In this document: positions 11,450-23,699 of the stretch, piece by piece | Numbering within the stretch: the stretch's first letter is position 1 | Layout: each line of letters begins with the position of its first letter | NCBI GenBank assembly: GCA_944548615.1 | Contig: OX155952.1 | Location: 31,822,278 to 31,886,277 of the forward strand | Reading direction: 5' to 3' | Source: Micropterix aruncella | Lineage: Eukaryota; Arthropoda; Insecta; Lepidoptera; Micropterigidae | Length of the DNA stretch: 64,000 bases | Notes under the pieces: generated by a model | The model's input: only the letters and a program-made list of their open reading frames with translations | Database searches by the model: none | What the model was told of the DNA's origin: nothing | Translations under genes and position numbers: made by a program

Positions 11450-11990
11450 GACCGACCTCGAAACTGTAACCAGTCGGGAGACCGGAGCAGTCTGGTTGCA
11501 ACTGGAAGCAAGGGCGCGAGTGTTGGCCCGCTGTTTGATTAACCCATCGATATATTATTAGCTAGATATGCCCTCAGATACAAATAAGTTGGCTACACAT
11601 ACCCTTTGCTCGTAAAGCATGTAACAGAGAGCAATAAATTGAAAAGTATGAGAGAGAATAGCGCCAATATACTACGCGGCAGCTCTCACACCGGAAACGG
11701 TCGGCTGTCTGCCAGCGGACTGCGACCAAACTACTACTGGCCGGATTTCAGTAGTGGTTTTGAAGTGGTAATTTTCGAGCGCCAAAGGCCCATCTAGGGG
11801 AACATATATCGATGGATTAACCTGGTTATCTCGCGGTAAGGCGTTGGTCTCTTACGAGCAAGTGGCGTAACTAGACGTCTCGTTTTCGTCCTAAGTCTTC
11901 TACGCTCACTTCATGGGAGATAGAACGATATAATATAGTTAAAACTTCCTAATGTGACGGGTTCGCCCGTTGTACTTGACATCTCTAGTT
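11450..11990 (+). repeat. Dispersed repeat family A, copy 3 (interrupted)
   Basis: Shares accagtcgggag, gggcgcgagtgttggccc, tctcgcggtaaggcgttgg, ctacgctcacttcat, gggagatagaacgat, aacttcct and gacgggttcgcccgttg with the other A copies. The body is split by the 274-bp TTAA element at 11543-11816. A separate fragment of the family's opposite end (acccatccggtagcctcc) lies at about 12050-12150. Confidence 0.72.
11543..11816. mobile_element. TTAA-flanked MITE, 274 bp
   Basis: TTAA at 11539-11542 and 11817-11820. The left end is CCCATCGATATATTA and the right end, reversed, TCCATCGATATATGT, giving 12 bp of inverted repeat after the first base. It sits inside a family A copy: the segment broken here (cccgctg ... 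tatctcgcggt) is continuous in the reverse copy near 37775-37805. No transposase is encoded. Confidence 0.65.
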
Positions 11991-12150
11991 GTATCCTAAA
12001 TTGTCTTAAGGTCCCTATTGCTTTTGGGCAGCTGATGCCTGTTTGTGTTTCCTTAGGTCGTCCCAACTCACGGCTCAGTACCCATCCGGTAGCCTCCTTG
12101 AAGAGGGACTTAACCTGGAAGGGCCGCTGTGGACTCTACCTGAGGATGTA

Positions 12151-12600
12151 ACTATAAATATCATAAATAATTAGGTAAAAAACCCAATTTATGGTATAAG
12201 GGAGTATTGAAAATTTCGAGTTTATTTTCCATGTTCATAATTAGTAAAATTTGTAAAATTTTAAACATAACGGTATTAGAATAGCTGACATTCTAATTCT
12301 CATGTAATTTATTATACATCTATTTATGTTTAAAAAATACAAAGGCATATTGCTGGAGTGACAATAAAATTATTTTACGTTGATTATTCTACATAGAATT
12401 TGCATTTCTACGTTAAAATATTATTCTCTCTTACTATTTAATGAAATTAGTATATTTTGATTATTTGTAAGTAGGTAATATTAAATATAATATTACAGCC
12501 ATGACAACTATATGATATGTTTTTAATAATTACATTTTAAGCATTTAATTTTGTGACTCATCCAAGTGTAGGAATGCTTATCTACTGGAGTAGTTGATTG
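12151..12600. other. Unassigned AT-rich stretch
   Basis: Strongly AT-rich with no recognised feature, ending in a (gtatt)n tail-like tract at about 12598-12617. Confidence 0.35.
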
Positions 12601-12619
12601 TATTGTATTGTATTGTAAC

Positions 12620-13190
12620 CTGCAGTCGTAGACAGTTGGATTCGGAAGTGCGCATCCGGAGGAACACCTCGGACGGAACTAGGCGTTTTGCGTACAGGCC
12701 TGTGACAGCCAATCGCTTGCGCAATCCGGCGAATAGCCAAGTGAGTCTGGAGACGTTAGTTTCCTAAGAATCTAGGGTAGTTGCTGACTTGGCGTCACCT
12801 ATCTTTAGAAACGATCCGTTGGCCACCCGATCCCGAGTGAGCTTGACGAGCAAAGGGCGCCACGGATCCGCGACAAAATCCATCTATGAATTACCGCTAA
12901 CGTCAGGTAGAAGTCGTGCAAGGACCTCGAATCTGTGACCAGGCTGGAGGATCGAAAACTCCGTCCAAATTTTATAGTAAGGGCGGGAGGAAGCCTGCTG
13001 GGTGGCACTTTCCAGTGCCTTGCGTTAAGGTGTCGGACGTAAGGTTACGTGCTATTAGAGTAGTTCTACTGTGGATTGGGTTTATCCTTAAAGTCTGCGT
13101 TCACTCTATGGGAGACAGAATAGCAAGTGTCGTTATAACTTCCTGGAGTGGCGGGTTCGCCAGTAGTACTTGACACCCCTCAATGTATCT
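12620..13190 (+). repeat. Dispersed repeat family A, copy 2
   Basis: Landmarks: gtgacagccaatcgct, gagtctggagac, cacccgatcccgagtgag, gatccgcgaca, gtgaccaggctgga, gttaaggtgtcgg, ctatgggagacagaa, ataacttcctgg, gtggcgggttcgccag. A (gtatt)n tract precedes it. It keeps the full internal order of family A, with many substitutions. Confidence 0.7.
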
Positions 13191-13303
13191 TAAATTATTT
13201 CCCAAATATTCCTGGTAAACCTTGAACTTTAAAGAAATTGTTGATATTTTTTTTAGCATTTCCTAATCAGCCGTCTCCGAGATTGTCCTGGGTGTGCCAC
13301 ACT

Positions 13304-13445
13304 GAGAAAAATATAACGATCTAATACACGGAAATACGCATGTTTCAACAAGGATTACGTGTATAATGCGGACTGTGGTCCAAACGTATGAATTAACATG
13401 TTGGCGTGACGGTACTTACCGTGTCAGAATGTTAAAACATTATTT
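13304..13445 (+). repeat. MITE-like repeat, copy 1
   Basis: Shares ggaaatacgcatg, ttcaacaaggatt, cggactgtgg, attaacatg and gttggcgtgacggta with the reverse-strand segment 19140-19288. The left edge, cactgagaaaaatat, recurs at about 42731 in front of unrelated sequence, which suggests it is an element end. Confidence 0.5.
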
Positions 13446-13539
13446 TATTTTATTACGTCGCGACCTTGGGATCTCGCTTCTAACATGACAGCATATGGTA
13501 GTATACGTACGGCTATAGTCGACACAAGAATCTTGTTGA

Positions 13540-13728
13540 ATAAAAATAAAATAAAATACAAACAGAGCTACCAGGGAATTCACCGACCGGAGTCGGGCCC
13601 ATGATAATACATTTTTTTTTACTTCTGGGGGGTGAGCAGTGGATTCAGGACTAACGACCGGCTGTGGTAGGTTTAGGATAGCTGTCTTGCCACATGTGAG
13701 CGTTCACCTTACCACCAATTCACTCCCT
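13540..13728 (-). mobile_element. SINE-like retroposon, copy 1
   Basis: About 190 bp, near-colinear with 53516-53699. Shared pieces include acaaacagagct, ccgaccggagtcgggccc, gtgagcagtggattc, gactaacgaccggctg, gccacatgtgagc and attcactcc. Read on the minus strand both copies end in a ttttattttattt tail, as expected for a short retroposon or a truncated LINE 3' end. No pol III boxes were identified with confidence. Confidence 0.55.
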
Positions 13729-13872
13729 CTATAGTATATTGTCATTTCCGTATTAACTGTTAGGAAAATGTGGATACACATAATCGAGTAATGTAGTTTC
13801 AACAAAATTCTTTGTAATTCAACAAAATTCGATTGAAACATCGTTATTCTGCATATAACCGTAGTAACAAAA

Positions 13873-14560
13873 TGGTAATTTATTTATTTATTAGTTTCAA
13901 ATATTATTCCAGAGCATTACAGACGAATCGAATTCGCCCTTGAATATTAAAGCTAGAGTGTAAGTGTAAAAATAAATGAATTACATAACTAAATTAATGC
14001 TAACATTGAACAAGAAAAAAACCTAAAAATATAAAACTAAATAAAAGACAGATTATGATAAACATGGGATAGCAGGGAGTTGCCTTTTTAGCTGCCAAAG
14101 GGATATACAAAAGATGTCTATTTCTGTGGGTAAGGAATTAAGAAGAGCTATAACCCTTCCCTCTGGCCTGTCTACAAAAATATTTGTACGATGGTACGGC
14201 ACATTAAATAATAGATGCGATCTCCTCGCTGTGTAATTTACCGGTACGTACAATTCAAACTTACATAGTATCTCTGGCAAAAATTAGTTCCTTGAATTAA
14301 TTTATATGCAAATATAATTAGGGAAATGTATCGACGCGTTTTAAGACTGTTGTATCCCACCATTCCTAGCACAAAATCGGACGGAAATAAGTATGGATAA
14401 ATATTGTATTTTCTGTAATAAATATATCTTAAAATTTTTGTTTGAATACGCTCTACCATCTGAATGTATTTATTTGTTTTCACTTGTATACCAGATGACC
14501 GAGTTATATTCAAGTATGCTACGGACTAAACAATTATATAGTAGAAACATTATATAAGTA
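13873..14560 (-). pseudogene. 5'-truncated LINE, C-terminal RT region and 3' UTR
   Basis: The minus strand at 14513-14238 reads 'IQMVERIQTKILRYIYYRK' followed by YPYLFPSDFVLGMVGYNSL, typical of the region after the RT core in jockey-group LINEs. A frameshift near 14250 moves the reading to another frame, which continues with FELYVPVNY, VPYHRTNIF, 'ALLNSLP' and ends WQLKRQLPAIPCLS. A short 3' UTR and a ttatttattt tail (plus-strand view) follow at 13873-13890. A second truncated copy of this family is at 2965-3195. Nonfunctional. Confidence 0.75.
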
Positions 14561-15090
14561 GTAATCCAATATTTTTCCCTATAATTAACCTAAACACAAT
14601 CTAAAAATAAAAGCCTTCGATGACTGGCTTCCCGCGTTTTTTTGTTGCATATCTGAGTCTGGTACGTTTTGTATCACCGGATATCAATTGTTTTCGATTT
14701 GTGCGCTAAACATTATAGCATTTAATTGAACGAAACTGGCGGATATTGCGTGAAAGACTCGCGCTCGTCTAGCAATTGCGAACCCGCAATTTATCGAGCC
14801 ACTGTTTCCCGCGTCTGTTCTTTACAATTCTTGGAATGTGATTTCACAAATTGCAAAACGCTTTGAGCTACACTAATCAGTCATGGCGTTTCTGTATAAC
14901 GTCATAATTAAACTCGGAAAATATATTTTGCATGCTCAATTCGTTGGGTCCGTGAGAACTGAAACCCAGCCCCGGATCTAGGTAGGTGCGAACCGAGGTA
15001 CCTGGCTAGGGCGGCAATTCAGGGGGCGCCAAATTCATGTGCTTCAAAATACTTGTTTCACTAAAGCGCCTAGCATCCAGGGCGCGTTGT
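14561..15090. other. Unassigned stretch
   Basis: Mixed composition. At about 14965-15035 the text cagccccggatctaggta and gggcggcaattcaggggg resembles the ends of some hAT-like elements, but no partner end was found. Confidence 0.3.
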
Positions 15091-15094
15091 ACTA

Positions 15095-15232
15095 TCGTCG
15101 ATTGCTCGTTTAACATCGTCGATTGCTGGGTATTTGCTTCGGCGATTGCGTCGATTGTTATCGTCGGTAATCGTCGATTGCTCGTTTACGACCGTCGATT
15201 GCTCGATACTAGTGTCGATAGCTCTTTTGATT
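15095..15232. repeat. Degenerate minisatellite, cgtcgattgctcg unit
   Basis: About seven imperfect, variably spaced occurrences of tcgtcgattgctcg or close variants fill this stretch. The open frame through it is a by-product of the repetition. Confidence 0.6.
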
Positions 15233-15304
15233 CAGACCGAGATATCCTTCCGAAACTGGTAGAATGGAGGCGAGGCTGGCCTCTGTCGTGCATTAACCAA
15301 TAAA

Positions 15305-15415
15305 TTGGTATTGTCTCTAAATCATCTACGCTCACCTCACGGGAGATAGAACGATCACCATCGGTAAAACTTCCTGAGGTTAAAGGTTCGTCCGTTGTAG
15401 TTGACAACCCAAGTT
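15305..15415 (+). repeat. Family A, 3'-end fragment
   Basis: Only the terminal part is present: ctacgctcacctcacggg, agatagaacgatcac, aaaacttcctgagg, ggttcgtccgttgtagttgaca. Confidence 0.65.
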
Positions 15416-15419
15416 GCTC

Positions 15420-16483
15420 GTTTGGTTTTGCGCAGTGTGTGTGATGTCTCTGCCATGAGAATTCCTTTCGCGCCTAGAAAAATTCCTCCTCACAGACAGA
15501 AAGGGACGGGGCTACACGAGCGGAGCCGAATAAACACGAAAGGGAGAGCGTCAAGCGATGATCAGCATTTAGGTGTGCGAGTAATTCGCGTTGGTTTTCT
15601 TTGTTAACAACTACTCTTTTAAGCGTATTATTCACAATAATTATTAGTTGATGTGAAAGCTCGACGTGTAAAGCTGTAGCAAGATTAGATCGATTTATTT
15701 TCTGAAAATGAAGAATAATGGTGTGTCTACGTTCGGCGTGTGCGCTGTCTGCTTTGGTTATATATATTCTATATTAATGCCACATAAGCAAAAGTTATTA
15801 TCAAATTGGCAATAAAGAGTGCATTTTTTAAGGGTTCTTATTCTTTAGTCACCTAAAAATCCAGTATATTTGATTTGTGATTTAAAAAATCGAAACGTAG
15901 GGAATTAGGAACTACCATAACAGCTGCTTACAACCTACATGGGTACTCAACTATGTCTAATTTCATAGAGTCCGTATATCAAGAGAAAACTAGTTCGATC
16001 GCCTCATCAAAATGACCTTAATATCATAGTCAACCTTAGTAGTGGATATTTCATTGCAATAAACAGTTAATTAATGTTAGAAAAATTAATAAGCCTATTT
16101 AAGAGAAATTCATGTTTTAGCTCATATAAAATTAAATGAGTTAATGAATGCTTTATATATATATTCACTCTTATGATATGGAATATTGAGTTCCTTGATG
16201 GAAAGTCTTAAAAGGAGGTCACTTGGAAGATAAATCAAATTGTTTCGATTTTGAATTAAAACTAACATAATGCGATAAAATCTCGTCTCGCAATAATTTC
16301 GTTTTTATGTAGGCTAAATTGATAAAAGTGTCGAAAAAGTCTGCGCGCTGGTGCCTCGGAAAATATGAAGTGTACACTGTATTTCGATGTCCACTGGGAG
16401 TGACGACGTTGTTTCTGAAATAATTTAAAACTTGAAGGAATATTTTAGTGCAGTAACTTAAGCAAAAAAAGGGCCAACCACGT
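15420..16483. other. Unassigned stretch
   Basis: AT-rich; nothing recognised. The 129-codon minus-strand frame at 16219-16608 runs into the arm of the next foldback element and has no family resemblance. Confidence 0.35.
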
Positions 16484-17004
16484 AATGATAGATAATAAGC
16501 TAGAAACTCGTATACACCTATATTTTGGCGTTCTAAAAGTTGTCTCAGAAGTCTCATAAAATCTCGTGTCTGCGCCGTATTCAAGGTCACAATAATCGTT
16601 TTTTTCACGATTATCTAGGTTTCTATAGCTCCAATAATGTTAACATACCATAAGATACATAACAGCCATACATACTGTAATGCAAGGTCACACACTTGAC
16701 CTTGCATAACAGTATGGATGAGCGCTTTGCGCTCTCCGACCTCTATCTCAAAAACGGTTGAGCACACGAAAAAAACTTTGGAACGAAATTTGTCGAAAAT
16801 TTTATGTTCCACAATTTTAACCATATATGTTAACATGATTACAGCTAAATAAACCTACATAATAGCGATAAAGCGGTTTTTGTGATCTTCGTTAGACCTT
16901 GAATAACTTACGACGCAGACACGAGATTTTATGCGACTTTTGAGACAACTTTTAGAACGCCAAAATGATGGTTTATACGAGTTTCCAGCTTATTATCTCT
17001 CATT
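16484..17004. mobile_element. Foldback element with about 115-bp arms and a central hairpin
   Basis: The left arm (16484-16600: gataataagct, tttggcgttctaaaagttg, tctcgtgtctgcg, aaggtca) is repeated inverted in the right arm (16897-17004). Arms are close but not identical. At the centre, 16671-16716, is a second nearly perfect hairpin: catactgt and atgcaaggtca pair with their complements around a 6-base loop, one mismatch. No transposase, no clear target duplication. Confidence 0.65.
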
Positions 17005-17898
<894 letters not shown>

Positions 17899-17913
17899 TT
17901 TGATAGTTTTGTG

Positions 17914-18379
<466 letters not shown>

Positions 18380-18714
18380 ATATTTTAGAGTGTAAATTTT
18401 TAAAAATTATTTTCAATAATATATAAAATTAGTTTCATGAAAAGTTACTTATCTGGGGTCCTGGTGGACCAGAAACATTTTAACGAAAGTTAATGTCCTC
18501 TTTATATACTTTGGGCAGCAGCACCTGTTTCCGCAATTGATAACTTAGTGAGATTCGTAGTTATTGCAGCCGAATTAATGTGTGCCCTTGGATGTAATAG
18601 TATGGAGGATGGTTTCTGTAACAGAAATGGATGTTAGTAACTGATTTTTGAAGAAATTTCTTTGACTGAGAATATTTCGACACTAGTCGTATTCATCTCG
18701 ATGACATTTCTCCA

Positions 18715-18790
18715 AATGTATCGGTATCGGCAAGAGCATGGCTATTTTCCTTGATCTCATCAAGGCGTTTGATACAGTGTCCCTTTAAAT
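18715..18790 (+). pseudogene. LINE RT motif A fragment
   Basis: Reads GIGKSMAIFLDLIKAFDTVSL, the RT motif A region (FLDLSKAFDTVS type), then stops. The sequence just upstream (ttcgacactagtcgtattca) recurs right after the assembly gap at 60784. Confidence 0.7.
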
Positions 18791-19139
18791 TCTTATTATT
18801 ATACAATGTTATATAAAGTTATTATTTAATGGCAGTTTCTGGGGCCCATTTATTTAAACTTCGTTTAAACAAAAAATACGGATTCTAAAATTCTGAATAA
18901 AAATGGCACTCATCTCATGATCACCGACATCCATTATATCGAAAAAACTATGATATTCAGAGTCAAAATAGTTGAAGCATTTAAATTCAACGAGTGAAAG
19001 TTTAACTATAAAATGTTGAGAAGGTTTGAAATATCGGGGCCAAAATGCCGTAAGCTTTTAGACATGCTAGCGAGTCATCTTCGGTCCAGCGACAATTAAT
19101 TCGCTAATTTTTCAGAGTTGTTTGTGTGTCATTATATTT

Positions 19140-19288
19140 TAACATTGCGTTAAGGTAACTACCGTCACGCCAACACGGTTGCGCGCCATGTTAATTTATA
19201 TGTATGAGCCACAGTCCGAGCTATACACGAAATCCTTGTTGAAGCATGCGTATTTCCGCGTAATACATAGTTATATTTTTTTGCAAGG
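19140..19288 (-). repeat. MITE-like repeat, copy 2
   Basis: Reverse-orientation relative of 13304-13445; the shared landmarks are listed there. Confidence 0.5.
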
Positions 19289-19797
19289 GATGTTATTATG
19301 GCCTTGATAATTCGATACAGTTTAGTGTCACGTGACCAAAGTCGTAATTCACTAATCACAGTGCATTAGTTTTTGATTCCTGGAACCAACTTCCTGATAT
19401 TTTCTTCAATTTGGATCAGATTGAGTAGTTACTTCGCTTGTCCCATTATCTAAATGTAACGACCCATTTACGCTTGTAATTCGCGTTTTCCTGTCCACTC
19501 GCATTACAACATCGGTGTGAGATAGAGAGAGGGAGAAAGATTATTGAAATGAGACCAATTTCACAGTTCACGAACTTGGAACAATGTTCGGCGGCGCAAG
19601 CGCCGAGATGCGACGCGAGGTCTTGTCTTGTGTCACAACAACCGACATCAACGACATCTATCCGTCGGAACCGAGTGCGCAACCGTCGCCACAATGGTCA
19701 ATGGGCCATTGTTTCCTATCTGCATTTTATTTTTCTCTAAACTTGCACGACGAATTTCGTGGAAAATTTATGGCGATGTTATAACGGTTTGTTCTAT

Positions 19798-20605
19798 TTT
19801 TACACGACTGCCCAACAAAAAAGGTGTGTAAAGGTGTGTGTGTTGTTCAGGGTTCATCTACGTATTTTTCCGTTTGTGTATTCCACCATAACTTCTAAAG
19901 GCTTGAACCGATTAAGAAGTATGTCATCATGAGTGTCATAGAATACCTTAAATGTCCAAATATCAAGTAAGTTTTTGTCTAAATGTCTAAATGTCCAAAT
20001 AAATATATCGTGCTTAGTATTAAATGAAAGGCCTCATTGAGTAAATTCCGGAAATATACATACAGGCTGTTATTACTGCACAGGCTTCTTTTTCTGTGGG
20101 TAAATCAGTACAACGAAGTAAGCAACTTTTAATTTAAAAATTGAAAAAAAAAACTAAAAAATAATTTTAAAAAATGTTTTTTTTTATTTGATTTTTTTAT
20201 TTTATGCTTAAATAGTATAAAAAGCTGTGATCACGATTCACTATCTAGTAGTTTGGTAAAATGTCGCTGATCTTGTTTATTTACGATTTATTACCTACCG
20301 CTAGATGGCGCAGCGCGCTCAAACGCTTCTTAAACCTTTATTTAACCGTCAACTTCTTCAAAAATTTCAAATAAAAAGAAAACAAAAAAAAATTTTTTTT
20401 TGGTTTTTTTCCAATAAAAATTATCAAAAGTTGCTTACCACGTTGTACTGATTCACCCACAAAAAAAACTAATAACACCCCCGTATATATGGATAATAGC
20501 ATGAACCACAGATATTTAATTAAAAAAACCGTATTAAAAATAATTTAAACTACAATAGTTAACTCTTTATAATGGCAGTCGTGTTTTTTATACTTTTTAC
20601 TTGTT
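19798..20605 (+). repeat. Dispersed repeat family C, copy 2 (interrupted)
   Basis: Starts tttttacacgactgcccaac and continues with aaaaaaggtgtgtaa, aacttctaaaggcttgaacc, gagtgtcatag, aatgtccaaa and aaatatatcgtg up to 20062, then resumes at 20486 with tatggataa, aaccacaga, attaaaaa and ggcagtcgtgttttt. The interruption is the mariner-like MITE 20063-20483. Uninterrupted copies are at 32385-32790 and 41649-42060. Confidence 0.72.
20063..20483. mobile_element. Mariner-like MITE, 421 bp, TA-flanked
   Basis: TA at 20061-20062 and 20484-20485. The ends share gtgttatta, then tgtgggt, aatcagtacaacg and gtaagcaactttt in inverted orientation. The same end type (cagggtgag, ttaattagtaac, gtgggtgaatcagtacg) occurs at 24256-24619, at 58402 and, as a right end only, near 31450. 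The copy at 41.9 kb reads attccggaaatatatattta across the same place, giving the empty site. Confidence 0.72.
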
Positions 20606-20639
20606 ACTTCTTATATTTTACTTTTCCGGCCAGCTAAAA

Positions 20640-21480
20640 AGGAAAGTAATGTGAACGCACAAAAAATTTTTTCGAAGGGAAGACAGAGCTATCCATTTGA
20701 GCCCCCCCTTAGACGATTAAGACCATGTCCAGATTGAAGTCTACCTGTGTGTCTGTCTGTTTGTGCGTCTCTGTGTGTATGTCCTCCACAATAGCGAACA
20801 AACGTTTAATCCGATTGATATGAAATTTTATAAGCAGGCATTATTTGGTCATGGCAGGAGTTGAAATGATTGCGGTTGAACCAGGGGTCCAATAGTCATT
20901 TTCAATTGCGAAATATTCGACTCGAAATATATATGTAGACTTGAAATTCGGTACACAGATGCCTTGTTGGGCCGAAGTCACATTGAATTTTCGCCGGTCA
21001 GTATATTTGATTAAACGATTAAATCGAACGAGTTTAATGCGTTGCATTCTCATTATCCGCGCTCATCGCCGAGGAACGATGCGCGTCAGGCGCACTAGTC
21101 GTAGGGTAAAAGTGGGATAGTTGCCCCAGGAACCGACGTCGAACTTTATTTTTACACAGGCGACAAGGCCAGTCTTCGCGGTTGCCGCTCAAACACTTGA
21201 GGAGCAGGGGGTTGTACTTTGCTTACAAGTATTAGGTGCGACCGTATCATGTTTGCAAGTCTTAATTTTGAAGTATGGGGCGTCTATCCTCCTGGGGTAA
21301 CTATCTCACTTTTACCCTATTTCAATCACGAAATATTGGACTTAAAAATCTAAAATTTGATATTTCTGTGTACCGTGTGCCTTTTTGGGCCGCAATTACA
21401 TTGTCAATTTTTGTTAGAATATCTCATATACAAACTACACTCATAGTCTTTAAATTCCGCAATATATTTTAATCAAATAT
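20640..21480 (+). repeat. Dispersed repeat family B, copy 2 with partial duplication
   Basis: Begins with gtgaacgcac, a C-run, agacgattaagacc, agattgaagtct, the gtgtgtctgtctg stretch, ggtcatggcaggagttgaaa and then aattgcgaaatattcgac to ttgttgggccg. From 21318 the distal part (atcacgaaatattggac ... tttttgggccgca) is repeated. The TA-flanked MITE 21104-21317 sits at the junction, inside agtcgta/tatttcaatc. Confidence 0.65.
21104..21317. mobile_element. TA-flanked MITE, 214 bp, 28-bp TIRs
   Basis: TA at 21102-21103 and 21318-21319. The left end is GGGTAAAAGTGGGATAGTT then GCCCCAGGA; the right end, reversed, is GGGTAAAAGTGAGATAGTT then ACCCCAGGA, i.e. 28 bp with two mismatches. No coding capacity. 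TA duplication fits the Tc1/mariner superfamily. Confidence 0.82.
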
Positions 21481-22916
21481 AAACGCCTAGCCACCTGAGG
21501 ATAACTGAGGAACGTGCCGCACCGTCCGTTGGCGTTATGTAACGGATCCCAAACGGGTACACCCGCCGGTCTAGAGAGGGCGCTCATCGATTATATTTAT
21601 TAAATTTATATTCAGAATAAATTAATCCTTGGTTACTTGCCGGGGAAGTCTTGGGGTGACACAACCGATTTAAAAAAAATTAGGTATGGATAAGAACAGC
21701 AATTAAAAAGGTCAGGTCCAAGTATTAAATTCGCAGAATCAAATCGAATATTTAAGGCGAGAATTTAAAATTATCTGAAACCCTGTAATAATTTCAATAT
21801 AAAATTATCATAGGGATAACAATATGAAATAATAAAAACCCTTGAAGTATTAAGACAACTACTAGAACGAAGATAACATACTCAAGTATCGTTGAAATGT
21901 AACGCGACATATTTATTATGTTATTTATGTATCACATGTATCACATTGATCGAATTTCTGTTTTAAACTATCTCTGATTACGCAGACAATCTGGTGGATC
22001 GATTAACGATTATCACCGGAAACTGCTTAGATATATTTCCGGGCGCAATTTTATCGAACTTTCTAGTCTCGAATAGAATTTATTCATAAAATTAAATGTT
22101 TACCGCTGTGTACAATTATCCTTTTTCCAAAGTTAAAAAAAATGTCTTCATATATTCCAATTCTGCCAGAAGAAGAAAATAGTACGTAGGTAATATGTAA
22201 TTTTATAATAATGAATTAATTAATGGGCTCGATTGCGTTTCTTCGTGACTAAAATTGTAAATTAGTTTGTGTCACCGAGACCGGGCAATACGCTAGAACG
22301 GAATGTAAAATGAACGGTATCTAAAACTAAAAGCAAAAATCATGAATATATAAAGCATCTGAATCTAAGACGAAATGTGTTCAAATGTATTCGGACTACT
22401 CTATGTTCGACAGGTACCTAGTTTTGAAGCGGGAAAATCGACGATCGTTTGTTTTATATTCCGCTCTAACGTATTGCTCTTACTCGTTCGCTTGAACTAA
22501 TTTTAGTTTAAGTTCACAAAGAAACGCAATCGGGCCGAAAATGTAATTTCAGTAACTATTGGAATTTAAAAAAAATGTCTTTTTATATTTCAATGCCAAA
22601 AATGACAACACTATGTTCAAAATAAAAAGTAGTGTCATATGAAATTTCTGGTACCAAAAGTAACCCTTACTCTTACTAATCATTATAAACCTCAATAAAA
22701 TTAAGGTAAAAGTAGCTATAAATTTAGTTGATATATACACAACATGTTGTCAACAAAAGTACGTTATATTTCTAAGACTAACTGAAACAGACTTTTGACA
22801 AAATTTAATCTTACGTCGTACTTTCAGAAAAACCTAAAAGGAAAGTAATTTGTAAAAATAATTTACAAAACGAAAGTTAATAACAATAACCTTAGATTCT
22901 CTAATTATACCTTTTT
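21481..22916. other. Unassigned AT-rich stretch
   Basis: No repeat relationship or coding frame was recognised in this stretch. Confidence 0.35.
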
Positions 22917-23145
22917 GATAATGCGATGTGTTGTTTTGACACTTTCGTATATATGTATATTCTCCCTGATACGGCAATTATAATCCTACCAAAAGGCGGG
23001 ATTATCGGCCTCAGTACGGGCCTATTATACAGATAATGCGATGTATTGTTTTAGCACTTCCGCATATATCCTCCACGATGAGGCAATTATAATCCTGCCA
23101 AAAGGCGGAATTATCGACCTTAATATAGGTTTATCGCGAAGACAA
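22917..23145. repeat. Two tandem 115-bp units with a conserved hairpin
   Basis: Units begin gataatgcgatgt at 22917 and 23032. Each carries a hairpin of the form ataatcc-t-(a/g)cc, loop aaaa, ggcgg(g/a)attat. The two copies differ at several stem positions yet keep most pairing. Family E copy 1 follows directly. Confidence 0.75.
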
Positions 23146-23179
23146 CAACATTTAACATTTTGACGCACGCATTTTGCTT

Positions 23180-23696
23180 GTTTTTAACGAGCTTTTACTT
23201 ACCTTGCAATATTTGTCAGTTCTTTTAGGTTAAATCTTACAAGCTGAATTAGAACCATTTTCTTTTATCATATGAATTTAAAATTTTACATGTTGGTTCA
23301 GTTCCGATGACAAAACATTTTTATAATAATCATGACCTGATTCTACACCCAGGATTGGCTCCCGAAGAGGCTACTCTTCGACGCTTAACAGCACAGACCC
23401 ACAATTTTGTACATGCATTCAATTATGATAGCCCGTTCTGAATGTCAAGATGACATGGCCGCTGCACCTAGAGCTGGCTTCCAACTAGGGGACTCCTCAA
23501 CTACACGAAATTTTGTATAGCATTCAATTATGATAGCCCGTTCTAAGTTCCACTATGACATGGCTACTGCACCCAGGGTTGGCTCTCGACGATGGGACTT
23601 CTCAATGGTCAAAAGCTTATATCGAAAATTTTGTATACGAGTAGCCCGTTCTTTCTTCTTGTCAGAGTATTTTAATAAAAGCTTGTTTTTAAAAAC
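23180..23696. mobile_element. Family E: TIR element with internal about 115-bp repeats, copy 1
   Basis: The left end is gtttttaacgagcttttac and the right end, reversed, gtttttaaaaacaagctttt. After a leader (taccttgcaatatttgt, aagctgaattagaacca) come direct repeats of about 110-115 bp carrying aattatgatagcccgttct, tgctgcacccaggg, ttggctcccgacg and ggactcctcaac. Its ends resemble those of family H, although the internal repeats differ. Confidence 0.72.
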
Positions 23697-23699
23697 GCT

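Larger units (their letters stand above)
18380..19797. other. Mostly unassigned, with a LINE scrap and a repeat copy
   Basis: Apart from the RT scrap at 18715-18790 and the MITE-like copy at 19140-19288, nothing was recognised. A GC-richer block at 19540-19720 carries overlapping short frames on both strands without family resemblance. Confidence 0.35.

Noticed and set aside
16219..16608. 129-codon minus-strand ORF
   Set aside because: It runs from unassigned sequence into the arm of a foldback element, and the mirrored arm does not keep the frame.
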